DNA from: Selenomonas ruminantium subsp. lactilytica TAM6421
Lineage (GTDB): Bacteria > Bacillota > Negativicutes > Selenomonadales > Selenomonadaceae
Length of the DNA: 64,000 nucleotides
Reading direction: 5' to 3'
Assembly: GCF_000284095.1 (NCBI RefSeq)
Contig: NC_017069.1
Coordinates: forward strand, 1 to 64,000
The position numbers and the translations under genes are program-made. Position 1 is the stretch's first letter. Each line of letters starts with the position of its first letter. Positions 55,803 through 63,510 of this stretch are shown in pieces. The notes below the pieces were generated by a model. The model saw nothing but the letters and a program-made list of their open reading frames with translations. It ran no database searches and had not been told where the DNA came from.

Positions 55803-56153
55803 ATGTTAAGAAAAACGATAGCGACATTGACAGTGACAACGGTTCTAGGTGTCGGACTGTGGTTCATTGATGACTTTTACACAGAGAAAACATTAGAATG
55901 GTACGAAGACTCCTATGCTTATGCTTTTGAGAAGACCAACGAGAAGCCCGATGAGGATAACGAACTTGGTCGTATGACATGGCTTTTGTGCTGGCGTATA
56001 GCGAATAATTTTACGCCGTCGCTGTCAGATTGGCTCGACCCACCACCAAAAGTGGGAAAAAGAGAAACAGTTGAGTACATACAGAAACAGGGGTATTATT
56101 ACGATGCGTGGAAAGGAACTCTCGTAGAGATACCCGAATCGGAGGAAAAATAG
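55803..56153 (+). CDS. Single-pass membrane protein, 116 aa
   Basis: N-terminal anchor (TIATLTVTTVLGVGLWFI) then a charged region with WYEDSYAYAFEKTNEKPDED and a C-terminal VEYIQKQGYYYDAWKG. Its end carries the GGAGGAAAA ribosome site of the next gene. Function unknown. Confidence 0.7.
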   Translation: MLRKTIATLTVTTVLGVGLWFIDDFYTEKTLEWYEDSYAYAFEKTNEKPDEDNELGRMTWLLCWRIANNFTPSLSDWLDPPPKVGKRETVEYIQKQGYYYDAWKGTLVEIPESEEK

Positions 56154-58120
56154 ATGTAAAAACCCTTGTAGGTCAGGTCGATTTAGTCGAGTTCGCTGAG
56201 AAGTACACGGATTTACAGAAGCAAGGTGATGTGTACCGGGGAATATGCCCTGTTTGTCAGCACGATAACAACAGTGAATTTGTTATATACGACCACAAAA
56301 CCTACCATTGCTGGGCGTGCGGCTCATCGGGCGACGTTATCAATCTGTTGCGGGATAAGTATAAGCTGGACTTTTTCGCGGCGGCTGAGAAACTTGCCGA
56401 TATGATGAACGTAGATTTAACCCATGACAAAGGCTATAAGGCCAGAAAAGAAGCGGTAAATAAAAGACAGGAATGGGCGAGAGCCTGCCAGCGCAATCTG
56501 AAGGTAGTCAAGGACTATCTCACTAAGGTGCGCGGCCTGTCAGACAGCACAATAGACTATTTTCAGTTAGGTGCGGATGAGCACGGAAATGTATCTATCC
56601 CCCTGATCGACGCAAACGGTCGCTATGTAAGCTGGGCAGTTCGCCGCTTTGAAGGTCAGCCAAAATATTTGACTGGTAAGAATGACGAGATTTTTACTAA
56701 AGCGGAATTTCTCTTTAATATGCGTGGCGCAAAGGAGAGAATGACGAACACCCTCTACTTAGTGGAGGGCTTTTTTTGTGCCATGAGTTTGTATGAAGCT
56801 GGTTTTGCGGCAGTGGCATACAATAGCAGCCAACCCTCGAAACAGCATATACAGAAGATGGCAGCACTTTTGAAATATCATCCTGAGCTGACAGTGGTGC
56901 TGGTGCCGGATAATGACGGCGTGGCCTACCCGCTGGTCGAAAAAGTCAGGAAGAACCTTCTGCGATATGCTCCTGAGTTACCTGTGGAAGTGCTGATGTT
57001 GCCGGATGGCATGAAGGATGTCAATGACTTCTTTGTTGCTGGTGGCACATCGGAAGGATTTGCACAGTTGCCGAAAGAGCCGATTGACCTGTTTGTGTTG
57101 AAGCAGGAACTGCAGAAGTGCGGGAGTCGAACGGCAGAGCGCAAAATGGTGGAGTCATACGCCAAGACAGTCAAGGATAATCTTACCCTGCTGCAGATCG
57201 CGAGTTATCTTGCTGGCAAATGGGGAGTCACGACAGAGGCCGTAGACGACTTCCTGCAGGTGTCCCGGCAAGGCATGGATTTAGACAGTGATTTCAAAGA
57301 CCCCGACCAATGTATCGCGGAAACCGTGAAAATGCTGAAAGAGCCAGTTATGTCATATGGTGTCAAGACTCTTGATGATGGTATCAGGGGGGCTGGCCGG
57401 AGAAAAGATGTAACCATTGTTGGTGCGTGTTCCTCGGTCGGCAAGACATTCTTTGTTGTCTGTATGGCGGCAGATATGGTGGTGCGTCAGCGTAAGCGTA
57501 TTGTGTTCTTCTCGCTGGAAATGAGCGCGGGGGCGTTGTTTGAGCGTCTTATCGCCTGTTTGCTGGGGCGCAGTTCGGATATTGTCGATAAAATGCTCAT
57601 CGAAGGAGATCCGCTGGCCTATTCCGTACTGGAGAAGTTGCGCGAATACATCTATGTTGTCGATAAGAACGGCCTGACCATCGAGGAAATTGATGCCTAT
57701 GTCAAAACCGCGAACAGTAAAATGTTTGATGGCCAGTTAGACTGTGTGTTTATTGACTATCTGCAGTATATGAAAGGGTGTTCCGAGTATCAGGTGTTGG
57801 CTGAAACGGCGAAAGGGCTGAAACCACTGGCGAAAAACAACAACATCCATGTGGTGGCTCTCAGTCAGTTGAACCGTGGTGTTAATCCGTGGGAGCGTCC
57901 TGACATGGGCAAACTAAAAGGCGGTGGCGACATCGAAGCATCCGGGGATGAAATTCTGCTGCTTTGGAGGCCGGAAAAAGATCCGAACCTGTTACCAGAC
58001 GAACGAGAGTTAAAGAAAAACAAGGTTATGTGTGCGATAGGAAAGGCTCGTCATGGTGCTCGTATAGACGAAACAGAGCTGATTTTTGATCCAGCCACAT
58101 CGAGAATAAGAGGTGTATAG
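56108..58120 (+). CDS. Primase-helicase fusion (T7 gp4-like)
   Basis: About 670 residues from GTG 56108, or 656 from ATA at 56150, which follows GGAGGAAAA. The shorter form starts like DnaG (DVKTLVGQVDLVEF). Zinc finger: CPVC and CWAC near 50-72. TOPRIM primase ~195-290 with LVEGF and PDNDG. RecA-type helicase ~420-650: Walker A GACSSVGKT, FFSLEMSAG, Walker B VFIDYLQYM, then ALSQLNRGV. It would make primers and unwind DNA at the phage fork next to DnaE. Confidence 0.93.
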   Translation: MERNSRRDTRIGGKIDVKTLVGQVDLVEFAEKYTDLQKQGDVYRGICPVCQHDNNSEFVIYDHKTYHCWACGSSGDVINLLRDKYKLDFFAAAEKLADMMNVDLTHDKGYKARKEAVNKRQEWARACQRNLKVVKDYLTKVRGLSDSTIDYFQLGADEHGNVSIPLIDANGRYVSWAVRRFEGQPKYLTGKNDEIFTKAEFLFNMRGAKERMTNTLYLVEGFFCAMSLYEAGFAAVAYNSSQPSKQHIQKMAALLKYHPELTVVLVPDNDGVAYPLVEKVRKNLLRYAPELPVEVLMLPDGMKDVNDFFVAGGTSEGFAQLPKEPIDLFVLKQELQKCGSRTAERKMVESYAKTVKDNLTLLQIASYLAGKWGVTTEAVDDFLQVSRQGMDLDSDFKDPDQCIAETVKMLKEPVMSYGVKTLDDGIRGAGRRKDVTIVGACSSVGKTFFVVCMAADMVVRQRKRIVFFSLEMSAGALFERLIACLLGRSSDIVDKMLIEGDPLAYSVLEKLREYIYVVDKNGLTIEEIDAYVKTANSKMFDGQLDCVFIDYLQYMKGCSEYQVLAETAKGLKPLAKNNNIHVVALSQLNRGVNPWERPDMGKLKGGGDIEASGDEILLLWRPEKDPNLLPDERELKKNKVMCAIGKARHGARIDETELIFDPATSRIRGV

Positions 58121-59014
58121 TTGCCATACAACAAATATATCTGTCCTGATGGGCAGACTTGTGATATTGATAAATGCCTGAATGAGTGTCGTATTCCTGA
58201 AATGTTTGAGGCAGACCGTTGTTTATCTCATCGGACACTTAAAGCGATTTCCGAACAGAGAACATGGAACGGTCACCCCTCGGCTACCCAGTTACTGAGC
58301 GGCACTCGGGAAGAGTACCTGAAGATAAAGAAAAACTATGCCATTGACCCGCAGTCATCCATCTTTGCTATCTTTGGTACTGGCTGTCATGCGTTCCTCG
58401 AAGGATTCCTCGAGAATGACAAGATGATAGCGGAAAAACGACTGATGGACGCGACAGGGACTTACACAGGCCAGTTCGACTGCTACGATGGAAAAAGGCA
58501 GATTCTCTACGATGTGAAAACCTACGGTAGCTTCAAAACCGCGCATTTGATGGGGTTGGTCAAACATAGGGAGCCGATTTTAGATGAAAATGGAGTGCAG
58601 AAAAAATACAAAAACGGCAGGAAGATGTTTAAAACTTTCTTTACAGTCGGCCGGAGAAGCAATTTTGATGTTGCTGTTCAGCTTAATGCTTATCGGATGA
58701 TGGTTGAGCACGCTGGCTATCCTGTCAAAGATATGCAGGTTGAGGTGTTTACTCGTGACGCTGGGACGTTCGCGGCAAAAGACCGGGGCGTTATGACCAA
58801 CATGCAGCTGGTGCGTATCAACTTTATTTCTGACCGTTGGATTCAGCGGTTTATGCTGACCAAAGCCCACCGACTGATTGAGGCCGTTGAACAGGATAAG
58901 TTGCCCCCTCCGTGCTCGTATCGGGAATGTTGGGGAGGCCGGAAGTGTCAGGATTACTGCGCGGTGTGGAAGTGGTGCGATAAGGGCAGGGAGATTCATG
59001 GCGAAACGACCTGA
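58121..59014 (+). CDS. PD-(D/E)XK exonuclease with Cys cluster (RecB/Cas4-like)
   Basis: 297 residues, TTG start behind AGAGG. Nuclease core: GTGCHAFLEGFL, GQFDCYDGKRQILYDVKTYG (D...DxK) and VAVQLNAYRMMVE. C-terminal Cys (YRECWGGRKCQDYCAVW) and N-terminal Cys (ICPDGQTCDIDKC) may hold a 4Fe-4S cluster as in Cas4/AddB. Likely the 5'-3' exonuclease partner of the Rad52-type annealing protein. Confidence 0.85.
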   Translation: MPYNKYICPDGQTCDIDKCLNECRIPEMFEADRCLSHRTLKAISEQRTWNGHPSATQLLSGTREEYLKIKKNYAIDPQSSIFAIFGTGCHAFLEGFLENDKMIAEKRLMDATGTYTGQFDCYDGKRQILYDVKTYGSFKTAHLMGLVKHREPILDENGVQKKYKNGRKMFKTFFTVGRRSNFDVAVQLNAYRMMVEHAGYPVKDMQVEVFTRDAGTFAAKDRGVMTNMQLVRINFISDRWIQRFMLTKAHRLIEAVEQDKLPPPCSYRECWGGRKCQDYCAVWKWCDKGREIHGETT

Positions 59015-59528
59015 AACCCTTGAACTGGAAAACGCGTTGATGGCAAAGACGGTCGAGTTTAGGACGTTCGGATGCCCCGAAGTAACCATTGGCTGGTACG
59101 GTAGAAAGCGCGTAGACTTCATGCAAACGAATACGAAGGGTATTATATGGTGCTATGAAATCAAAGTGACTGTAAGCGATTTTCACAGTAAGCATGGCCA
59201 TAATTTTATGGGGCACTATAACTACTACGTTATGACACCTGAACTATACGAACAGGTCAAAGGCGAAATCCCCAGTGAGGTTGGTGTACTGGTTGGCAAA
59301 TACCTTGACTGTAAGAAGAAGTCCAAGCGTAAGAAGCTGACCGCAGAACAGGCCGAAATGATGCGGTTGTATCTGACCAGATCAATGGCTCGTGAAGTCA
59401 AAAAGAACTGGAAAAGCCACAATGGGGACATCATCAACGAATATGAGCGGCGAGTCGCATACTGGAAACGCGCATACGAAATCGAGCGAGAAAGAAACGC
59501 CGACAGAATACAATACAGAAGGAGATAA
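58998..59528 (+). CDS. MmcB-like PD-(D/E)XK protein, 176 aa
   Basis: Start set at MAKRPETLE behind GCAGGGAG; it overlaps the exonuclease by 17 bases. IIWCYEIKVTVSDFHSKHGHNFMGHYNYYVMTPELY has the ExK pattern and the FHS..H...MGHYN sequence of MmcB-type DNA-repair nuclease-fold proteins. C-terminus is basic and helical. Likely nuclease fold; substrate unknown. Confidence 0.75.
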   Translation: MAKRPETLELENALMAKTVEFRTFGCPEVTIGWYGRKRVDFMQTNTKGIIWCYEIKVTVSDFHSKHGHNFMGHYNYYVMTPELYEQVKGEIPSEVGVLVGKYLDCKKKSKRKKLTAEQAEMMRLYLTRSMAREVKKNWKSHNGDIINEYERRVAYWKRAYEIERERNADRIQYRRR

Positions 59529-59530
59529 CG

Positions 59531-59731
59531 ATGGAATTTCCCAAAACAGTGATTATAAACATTGACCATCCACAGGGGCTGCCCGACGTGGAGTGCAGAG
59601 GACAGATGGGCACTGCTCTCAGACCAATCGACAACGGCGATTATTGGGAGGTGCGCTTCTATGGCTTTGGTGAGCCTGACAGATATTATGAGGCGGCATT
59701 TCACAAAAACAGCTTGGAGGTGGTAGCGTGA
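59531..59731 (+). CDS. Hypothetical protein, 66 aa
   Basis: AAGGAG lies before the ATG. Beta-rich (TVIINIDHPQGLPDVECRGQMG, DNGDYWEVRFYGFGEPD). Ends by overlapping the next GTG start. Not recognised. Confidence 0.72.
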   Translation: MEFPKTVIINIDHPQGLPDVECRGQMGTALRPIDNGDYWEVRFYGFGEPDRYYEAAFHKNSLEVVA

Positions 59732-60423
59732 AAAAAAGATTTGAAAATGGCAATACATACGCAAGCAAACTGTATCAGCTTTTGACAAGTTCCAGTAAGA
59801 CAATCAGGGTTTATTCTGTAAAGACGCTCCGAATGTTGCTGGGAGTTCCTGCGGGTTCTTATCAGACAGGAAGTGTGCAGTTGCTTCTGAAGTCTATTGT
59901 CTACGAGCCGGTGGAAACAATCAACCAAAAGACAGCCCTGAAGGTGTGCTATGAAAGCATCAAAGTAAAGGGCGAGGTTGTTGCAGTCAAGTTTACTGTA
60001 AAATACCCCACAGCCAAGGCCGAGCAGCCGCGACAGATGGAGTTTAGTGCAGCACCCAATTCGCATATTGTTCCCACAGTAGACGAAAAAGGGAAAATGT
60101 GTTTTGCGACCGTTTCGGAAAATCCGATTATCAACAAGACAACCACGAAGGAAGAAGTGCCAAAATTCCTTGCTATTGAAGGTAAGCCCTTGACTATTGA
60201 TGATGCAGTTTCTCATCCCAGTCACTATACAGATGGGCGCATCGAGGTTATCGAATTTATACAAGACAAGAAGCTGGACTTCTGCAGAGGCAACATTGTT
60301 AAGTATGTCAGCAGAGCCGGGAAGAAGGGGGACAAATCGAAGGAGCTGGAGGATCTGAAGAAGGCTCGTCAGTATTGCGATTTCGCTATCAATCAGTTGG
60401 AGGGCAGAATATGGAATACTTAA
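59728..60423 (+). CDS. DUF3310 protein, 231 aa
   Basis: GTG start behind GGAGGTGG. C-terminal ~70 residues are the DUF3310 domain: SHPSHYTDGRIEVIEFIQ, CRGNIVKYVSRAGKKGDKSKELEDLKKARQYCDFAI, found alone in many phages. The N-terminal half is a separate region (KLYQLLTSSSKTIRVYSVKTLR). Function unsettled in the literature I know; possibly nucleotide metabolism. Confidence 0.88.
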   Translation: MKKRFENGNTYASKLYQLLTSSSKTIRVYSVKTLRMLLGVPAGSYQTGSVQLLLKSIVYEPVETINQKTALKVCYESIKVKGEVVAVKFTVKYPTAKAEQPRQMEFSAAPNSHIVPTVDEKGKMCFATVSENPIINKTTTKEEVPKFLAIEGKPLTIDDAVSHPSHYTDGRIEVIEFIQDKKLDFCRGNIVKYVSRAGKKGDKSKELEDLKKARQYCDFAINQLEGRIWNT

Positions 60424-60635
60424 AACTGCAAACTCTTATCGAAAGCAAATTCGGTAAAAGCCAGCATGTGCGTTGTTATATGGAAGGACAGATTGGTAAG
60501 GTCGTAAAAATCAAACTCGACACAGACGAAGAAAACAAGCGCACCTTCTACTATCTGTTGGAGTTAGACAACGAAGAGCGGAGCTGGTACGCAGAGAGCG
60601 AATTGGAGGGACTTCCGGGGGACAGGGCAATATGA
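60411..60635 (+). CDS. Hypothetical protein, 74 aa
   Basis: Start set at MEYLKLQTLIESKFG behind GGAGGGC, inside the end of the DUF3310 gene. Beta-rich GQIGKVVKIKLDTDEENKRTFYYLLELD. Not recognised. Confidence 0.75.
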   Translation: MEYLKLQTLIESKFGKSQHVRCYMEGQIGKVVKIKLDTDEENKRTFYYLLELDNEERSWYAESELEGLPGDRAI

Positions 60636-60811
60636 TTCATATTTCGATTTATGATGGAAGTCTGAAAACGCCCTTTCGAGAAATCGGAACAAATATTAGT
60701 AGCACCGCAACGAAGGAAGAAATTGCTTCTGAAGTGATGGGGCTGTTAAAGTCTCACGACAAATTAAGACATGGCGAAACGGCTATGCAGAAAGCGTATC
60801 GCGATGAATAA
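60632..60811 (+). CDS. Hypothetical protein, 59 aa
   Basis: ATG overlaps the previous stop (ATGA). Reads MIHISIYDGSLKTPFREIG then EEIASEVMGLLKSHD. Overlaps the start of the next gene. Small soluble protein, not recognised. Confidence 0.6.
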   Translation: MIHISIYDGSLKTPFREIGTNISSTATKEEIASEVMGLLKSHDKLRHGETAMQKAYRDE

Positions 60812-61037
60812 AATTACAGACTTCTACGGCACGGGACTTAACAGCGAGCATATCTCTTTTGCGAATAGATTTCATATCAGAGGCGTTCACAAAGAGGGTA
60901 TGACTGTACGCCAACTTATTCACGAGTTGCAATTACAGAACATGGACAGCAAGGTTATCTGGTATGACAAGGACGGCTGTACTCACAAGGTAATTGATGT
61001 AGTTCAAGACGGTAAAAGAGTGGTGGCGATATTTTGA
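60804..61037 (+). CDS. Hypothetical protein, 77 aa
   Basis: Start at MNKITDFYG chosen because it overlaps the previous stop; an in-frame ATG at 60771 is possible. Contains SFANRFHIRGVHKEGMTVRQLIHELQLQ and WYDKDGCTHKVIDV. Not recognised. Confidence 0.65.
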   Translation: MNKITDFYGTGLNSEHISFANRFHIRGVHKEGMTVRQLIHELQLQNMDSKVIWYDKDGCTHKVIDVVQDGKRVVAIF

Positions 61038-61189
61038 CGGACATACAATTCTTGGCTGTTTGGTTCGGAGCATGGGCGTTGGGCTATCCCACTCTTATGT
61101 CGCTGTTTACTTGCCAGTGGAGAGATTTTGGCTACATTCTGCTTATTGATTATTTGTATATTTTTATTTGCGGGGTGGTGCTGTTTTGA
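61034..61189 (+). CDS. Small membrane protein, 51 aa
   Basis: TTG start overlapping the previous stop (TTGA). Two hydrophobic segments (LAVWFGAWALGYPTLMSLF, YILLIDYLYIFICGVVLF). Overlaps the next TTG by four bases. One of a row of tiny coupled genes. Confidence 0.6.
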   Translation: MTDIQFLAVWFGAWALGYPTLMSLFTCQWRDFGYILLIDYLYIFICGVVLF

Positions 61190-61335
61190 CGCAGGGCGAT
61201 TTGTTTTGCTGGGTAGTGACGGTCTGTGCGTGTATTGGCTTAACGGGCTTCACAGGCTGGGCGATAACCTGTTTGGCTTCCGATGTGAAAAAACGCATTG
61301 AAGAAATGATAAGCGGTAAGAAGGATAGGTGGTAA
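61186..61335 (+). CDS. Small membrane protein, 49 aa
   Basis: TTG start by TTGA overlap. One membrane helix (CWVVTVCACIGLTGFTGWAI) and a basic helical tail (VKKRIEEMISGKKDRW). Confidence 0.6.
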   Translation: MTQGDLFCWVVTVCACIGLTGFTGWAITCLASDVKKRIEEMISGKKDRW

Positions 61336-61340
61336 GGTCA

Positions 61341-61499
61341 GTGAATGAGTTTGTTAATTTTCTTACAACGACAGACCCAAAACTTGTTATGGATTGGGCG
61401 ATGGCTATATTCATTTCGGTGCTTTCCCTGTTCTTAGTGATTTTAGTGGGTTCGCTGGTGGCAAAAGAGTTCATTGAGATATGGGGGTTAGACGAATGA
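61341..61499 (+). CDS. Small membrane protein, 52 aa
   Basis: GTG start behind GGTGGTAAGG. Long hydrophobic helix (WAMAIFISVLSLFLVILVGSLVA) then KEFIEIWGLDE. Overlaps the next gene by ATGA. Confidence 0.6.
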   Translation: MNEFVNFLTTTDPKLVMDWAMAIFISVLSLFLVILVGSLVAKEFIEIWGLDE

Positions 61500-61642
61500 C
61501 TGTAGATGAACTTATAGCAGAACTACTGGAACAAAACCCCGAAGCAGAAGTGCGTTTCCTGAACTGGGGAAGAACAGAAGGATTTGAACCTATGCCAATC
61601 GAGGGTGTAGGCAAGGACGATAAAGGAGTTGTTATCTATTGA
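61496..61642 (+). CDS. Hypothetical protein, 48 aa
   Basis: Soluble, MTVDELIAELLEQNPEAEVRF then WGRTEGFEPMPIEGV. Its start resembles small phage proteins with a 'TVDELI..L' opening. Overlaps the next gene by TTGA. Confidence 0.62.
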   Translation: MTVDELIAELLEQNPEAEVRFLNWGRTEGFEPMPIEGVGKDDKGVVIY

Positions 61643-61815
61643 ATCACATCAAACTTAAACCCGAGGACGTATCGCGGGAACCCCCGTGTATCAGGTGTCA
61701 TAGACCAGCCTACGAGCATTGCTACTCGGATGCCGGACGGCGGGAAGTGAGTATCAGCGGCCTGTGCGAAGAGTGCTTTGACGAGATTTGCGACGCGATG
61801 GAGGCTGAAGATTGA
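61639..61815 (+). CDS. Zinc-ribbon protein, 58 aa
   Basis: CIRCHRPAYEHCYSD then ISGLCEECFDEICDAME: a CxxC-CxxC zinc ribbon as in common small phage proteins. Acidic end. TTG start by overlap. Confidence 0.68.
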   Translation: MNHIKLKPEDVSREPPCIRCHRPAYEHCYSDAGRREVSISGLCEECFDEICDAMEAED

Positions 61816-62039
61816 TGAAAAAATATGTTATTGGGCTGATTTTTGGCCTTATCATGGGGATGGCTGGAGCGGCGTATGCGAGTAGTTACGAGGTTAATTA
61901 CTGGACTGACCCCGACACGAAGGTGCAGTATTTGGTCGTGAGAGAATATTGGGACGGAGTAGCCATTGGTATTTGCCCTCGCTATACATCTAACGGAAAC
62001 ATCATGTATGTTGGTTCTGAAATTGTAGAAGGAGATTAA
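61815..62039 (+). CDS. Secreted small protein, 74 aa
   Basis: ATG by TGATG overlap. Clear signal peptide (MKKYVIGLIFGLIMGMAGAAYAS, cleavage after AYA). The mature part is about 53 residues: YEVNYWTDPDTKVQYLVVREYW, then GVAIGICPRYTSNGNIMYV. An exported phage protein; could act at the envelope. Unknown. Confidence 0.75.
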   Translation: MKKYVIGLIFGLIMGMAGAAYASSYEVNYWTDPDTKVQYLVVREYWDGVAIGICPRYTSNGNIMYVGSEIVEGD

Positions 62040-62040
62040 G

Positions 62041-62166
62041 ATGGATTTTGGTTTATTTATTTACGGTTTGACGATTGGTGCTGGTCTGTGTACTGGCGTT
62101 ATTGTAGCAGATACGATTTTCTACTGCGGTAAAAAACTCATCGGGAAGTATATCCATATTGGCTGA
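62041..62166 (+). CDS. Small membrane protein, 41 aa
   Basis: One base after the previous stop; GAAGGAG before it. Hydrophobic helix (FGLFIYGLTIGAGLCTGVIVADTIF). Overlaps the next gene. Confidence 0.6.
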   Translation: MDFGLFIYGLTIGAGLCTGVIVADTIFYCGKKLIGKYIHIG

Positions 62167-62794
62167 TTGCGTGGTTAAACAGTATTGTTTGACTGGCGAA
62201 AAACGTGGTGAGTGCAGAAAATGCAAGGAGTACAACAAGTTTGAACGCAAAAAGTCAAAGTCCCGACAGGCAACTGGTAGGGCAAACAAACGGAAGGGGA
62301 AGGAGTCAGAGAAAAAACTGTTACTTCACTTCCAAAGACAGGGACTCGAGAGCCGCATTATTGAGGGTTCGGGAGCGTATAAGAAAAGCAAGGGAGAAGG
62401 GTTTGATTCAGATCTGAGAGTCACCATTCTCGATAAAGAGCGCAAGGTGGAGAATAAGAAGTATGCGTCCAAGGCATCGGCTCTCCATCGGATTAGACGG
62501 CTCATCGGAGAAACGGACATCCTTTATATCACAGGCTTTTGTTATATCATGGATGAAAATATTTTTTACGATGTGGTCAAGAACAGTGAAAATTATAGCG
62601 TGGGCGAGGCTGCCAATATTAAAGCCATTCACACCGCAGAGAACACTTACAAAATTCGGGAGGTGTCTGACCGCGACTTTGGCTGGCTTCACAAGTTCTT
62701 TGAACAAGACTATGCCGACATTGTGTCGTTGGATGAGTCATACCGGGATTTCCTGTTCTGCTTACAGACTGGGTTCTTCAAAGAGATTATCTAA
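62159..62794 (+). CDS. PD-(D/E)XK endonuclease (Holliday-resolvase-like)
   Basis: 211 residues, TTG start. N-terminal four-Cys zinc knuckle (CVVKQYCLTGEKRGECRKC). Then RANKRKGKESEKKLLLHFQRQGLESRIIEGSGAYKKSKG, FDSDLRVTILDKERKVENKKYAS with D and ExK active-site residues, the order seen in Hjc/RecU-type and phage putative resolvases. It may cut branched DNA before packaging. Confidence 0.82.
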   Translation: MADCVVKQYCLTGEKRGECRKCKEYNKFERKKSKSRQATGRANKRKGKESEKKLLLHFQRQGLESRIIEGSGAYKKSKGEGFDSDLRVTILDKERKVENKKYASKASALHRIRRLIGETDILYITGFCYIMDENIFYDVVKNSENYSVGEAANIKAIHTAENTYKIREVSDRDFGWLHKFFEQDYADIVSLDESYRDFLFCLQTGFFKEII

Positions 62795-63131
62795 CTATAC
62801 ACATATAAACAATACAAATAAAAATAAGAATTTATTTTATATAAAAGTATTGACAACACATATAAAAAGGTGTACTATAATCAAGGATTAAAAAAAAACA
62901 GTTTCTACATTGTTTATATCTTCTAATTTAATCATTGTTACTGTTGTTTTTGATTTCCTCTTTTCACAGCATAGGGTTTACTGCCCTGTGTACCGTTCCT
63001 GATGGTTTTGAGTCGCTTCTTTCCTTCGGGTTCGGTATAGAGTGCAGTAAGATTTGTCTTTCTTAGGCAGTTGTTGCACCTCCTTATAATTTCTTTTCAC
63101 ATATACGAGGCCACCAACTGGTGGTTCTCAC
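62795..63131 (+). other. Leader of the tRNA/ncRNA transcript
   Basis: Gene-free. AT-rich with a promoter at 62850, a run of nine A at 62890, then a mixed region with CCACCA-AC-TGGTGG palindrome at about 63112 and a possible CACAG...CTGTG stem near 62968. Probably untranslated leader or part of a larger RNA. Confidence 0.45.
62850..62881 (+). promoter_or_regulatory. Probable promoter of the tRNA region
   Basis: TTGACA at 62850-62855. TATAAT at 62876-62881 is 20 bases away, longer than usual; TACTAT at 62873-62878 gives 17. Either way a promoter is likely here. Confidence 0.55.
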
Positions 63132-63206
63132 AGGGGTATAGCCAAGTGGTTAAGGCATCGGACTTTGACTCCGACATCGGTGGTTCAACTCCACCTGCCC
63201 CTGCCA
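63132..63206 (+). tRNA. tRNA-Gln (TTG)
   Basis: Acceptor AGGGGTA/TGCCCCT, anticodon stem TCGGA/TCCGA with loop CTTTGAC (anticodon TTG), T arm GGTGG-TTCAACT-CCACC, discriminator G, encoded CCA. All arms pair. Confidence 0.92.
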
Positions 63207-63250
63207 ATATGCACTCCAGCGGGTTAACGCCTGTCTTGCGGGTGCTCCAA
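63207..63250 (+). pseudogene. tRNA-like remnant
   Basis: GCACTC and GGGTGC can pair across about 35 bases containing GGGTTAACGCCTGTC, which looks like a tRNA D-loop and anticodon arm, and TCCA follows. Too short for a full tRNA. May be debris of a deleted tRNA. Confidence 0.3.
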
Positions 63251-63253
63251 ATC

Positions 63254-63420
63254 ACCGTATTAGTTCAAAGGTAGAACAGTGTTTTTCCGTATTATGTACT
63301 ACGGCTTTTTCGATAACGTCGTTGATACGTCCGTCAACCATAGTCATCTTGTTTTCCGCATAGCCACGGTATAAAGCAAAGAAAAAACGCAAGCACGGGG
63401 TTCGATTCCCCGATACGGTG
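63254..63420 (+). tRNA. Interrupted Gly-like tRNA with ~95-base insert in the anticodon loop
   Basis: 5' half: acceptor ACCGTAT (63254-63260), D arm GTTC-AAAGGTA-GAAC, anticodon-stem strand GTGTT (63279-63283), then TTTCC. 3' half: AACGC (63386-63390), variable AAGCA, T arm CGGGG-TTCGATT-CCCCG, acceptor ATACGGT (63413-63419), G. Both halves pair perfectly, but 95 or so bases separate them. The D arm and TCC suggest Gly, though discriminator G is unusual and CCA is not encoded. The insert is too short for a group I intron. Confidence 0.6.
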
Positions 63421-63426
63421 CTCCTT

Positions 63427-63510
63427 GGGCGAGTAGCGAAGTGGTTAAACGCAGCAGACTGTAAATCTGCTCCTTCGGGTTCGGTGGTTCAAATCCACCC
63501 TCTCCCACCA
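63427..63510 (+). tRNA. tRNA-Tyr (GTA)
   Basis: Class II tRNA with long variable arm (CTCCTTCGGGTTCGG region), anticodon stem GCAGA/TCTGC with loop CTGTAAA (anticodon GTA), T arm GGTGG-TTCAAAT-CCACC, discriminator A and encoded CCA. Acceptor GGGCGAG/CTCTCCC has one C-U mismatch at pair 4-69. Confidence 0.9.

Noticed and set aside
63289-63383. Group I intron in the tRNA
   Set aside because: The insert is about 95 bases, far below the size of any group I intron core, and shows no P3-P7 like pairing.
63299-63385. Leftward protein fragment inside the tRNA insert
   Set aside because: A frame of about 45 codons reads reasonably but has no start or ribosome site and runs through the tRNA halves; chance is likely.
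63254-63420. Suppressor (TCA) reading of the interrupted tRNA
   Set aside because: Depends on an arbitrary splice point, and TGA is clearly used as a stop throughout this genome.
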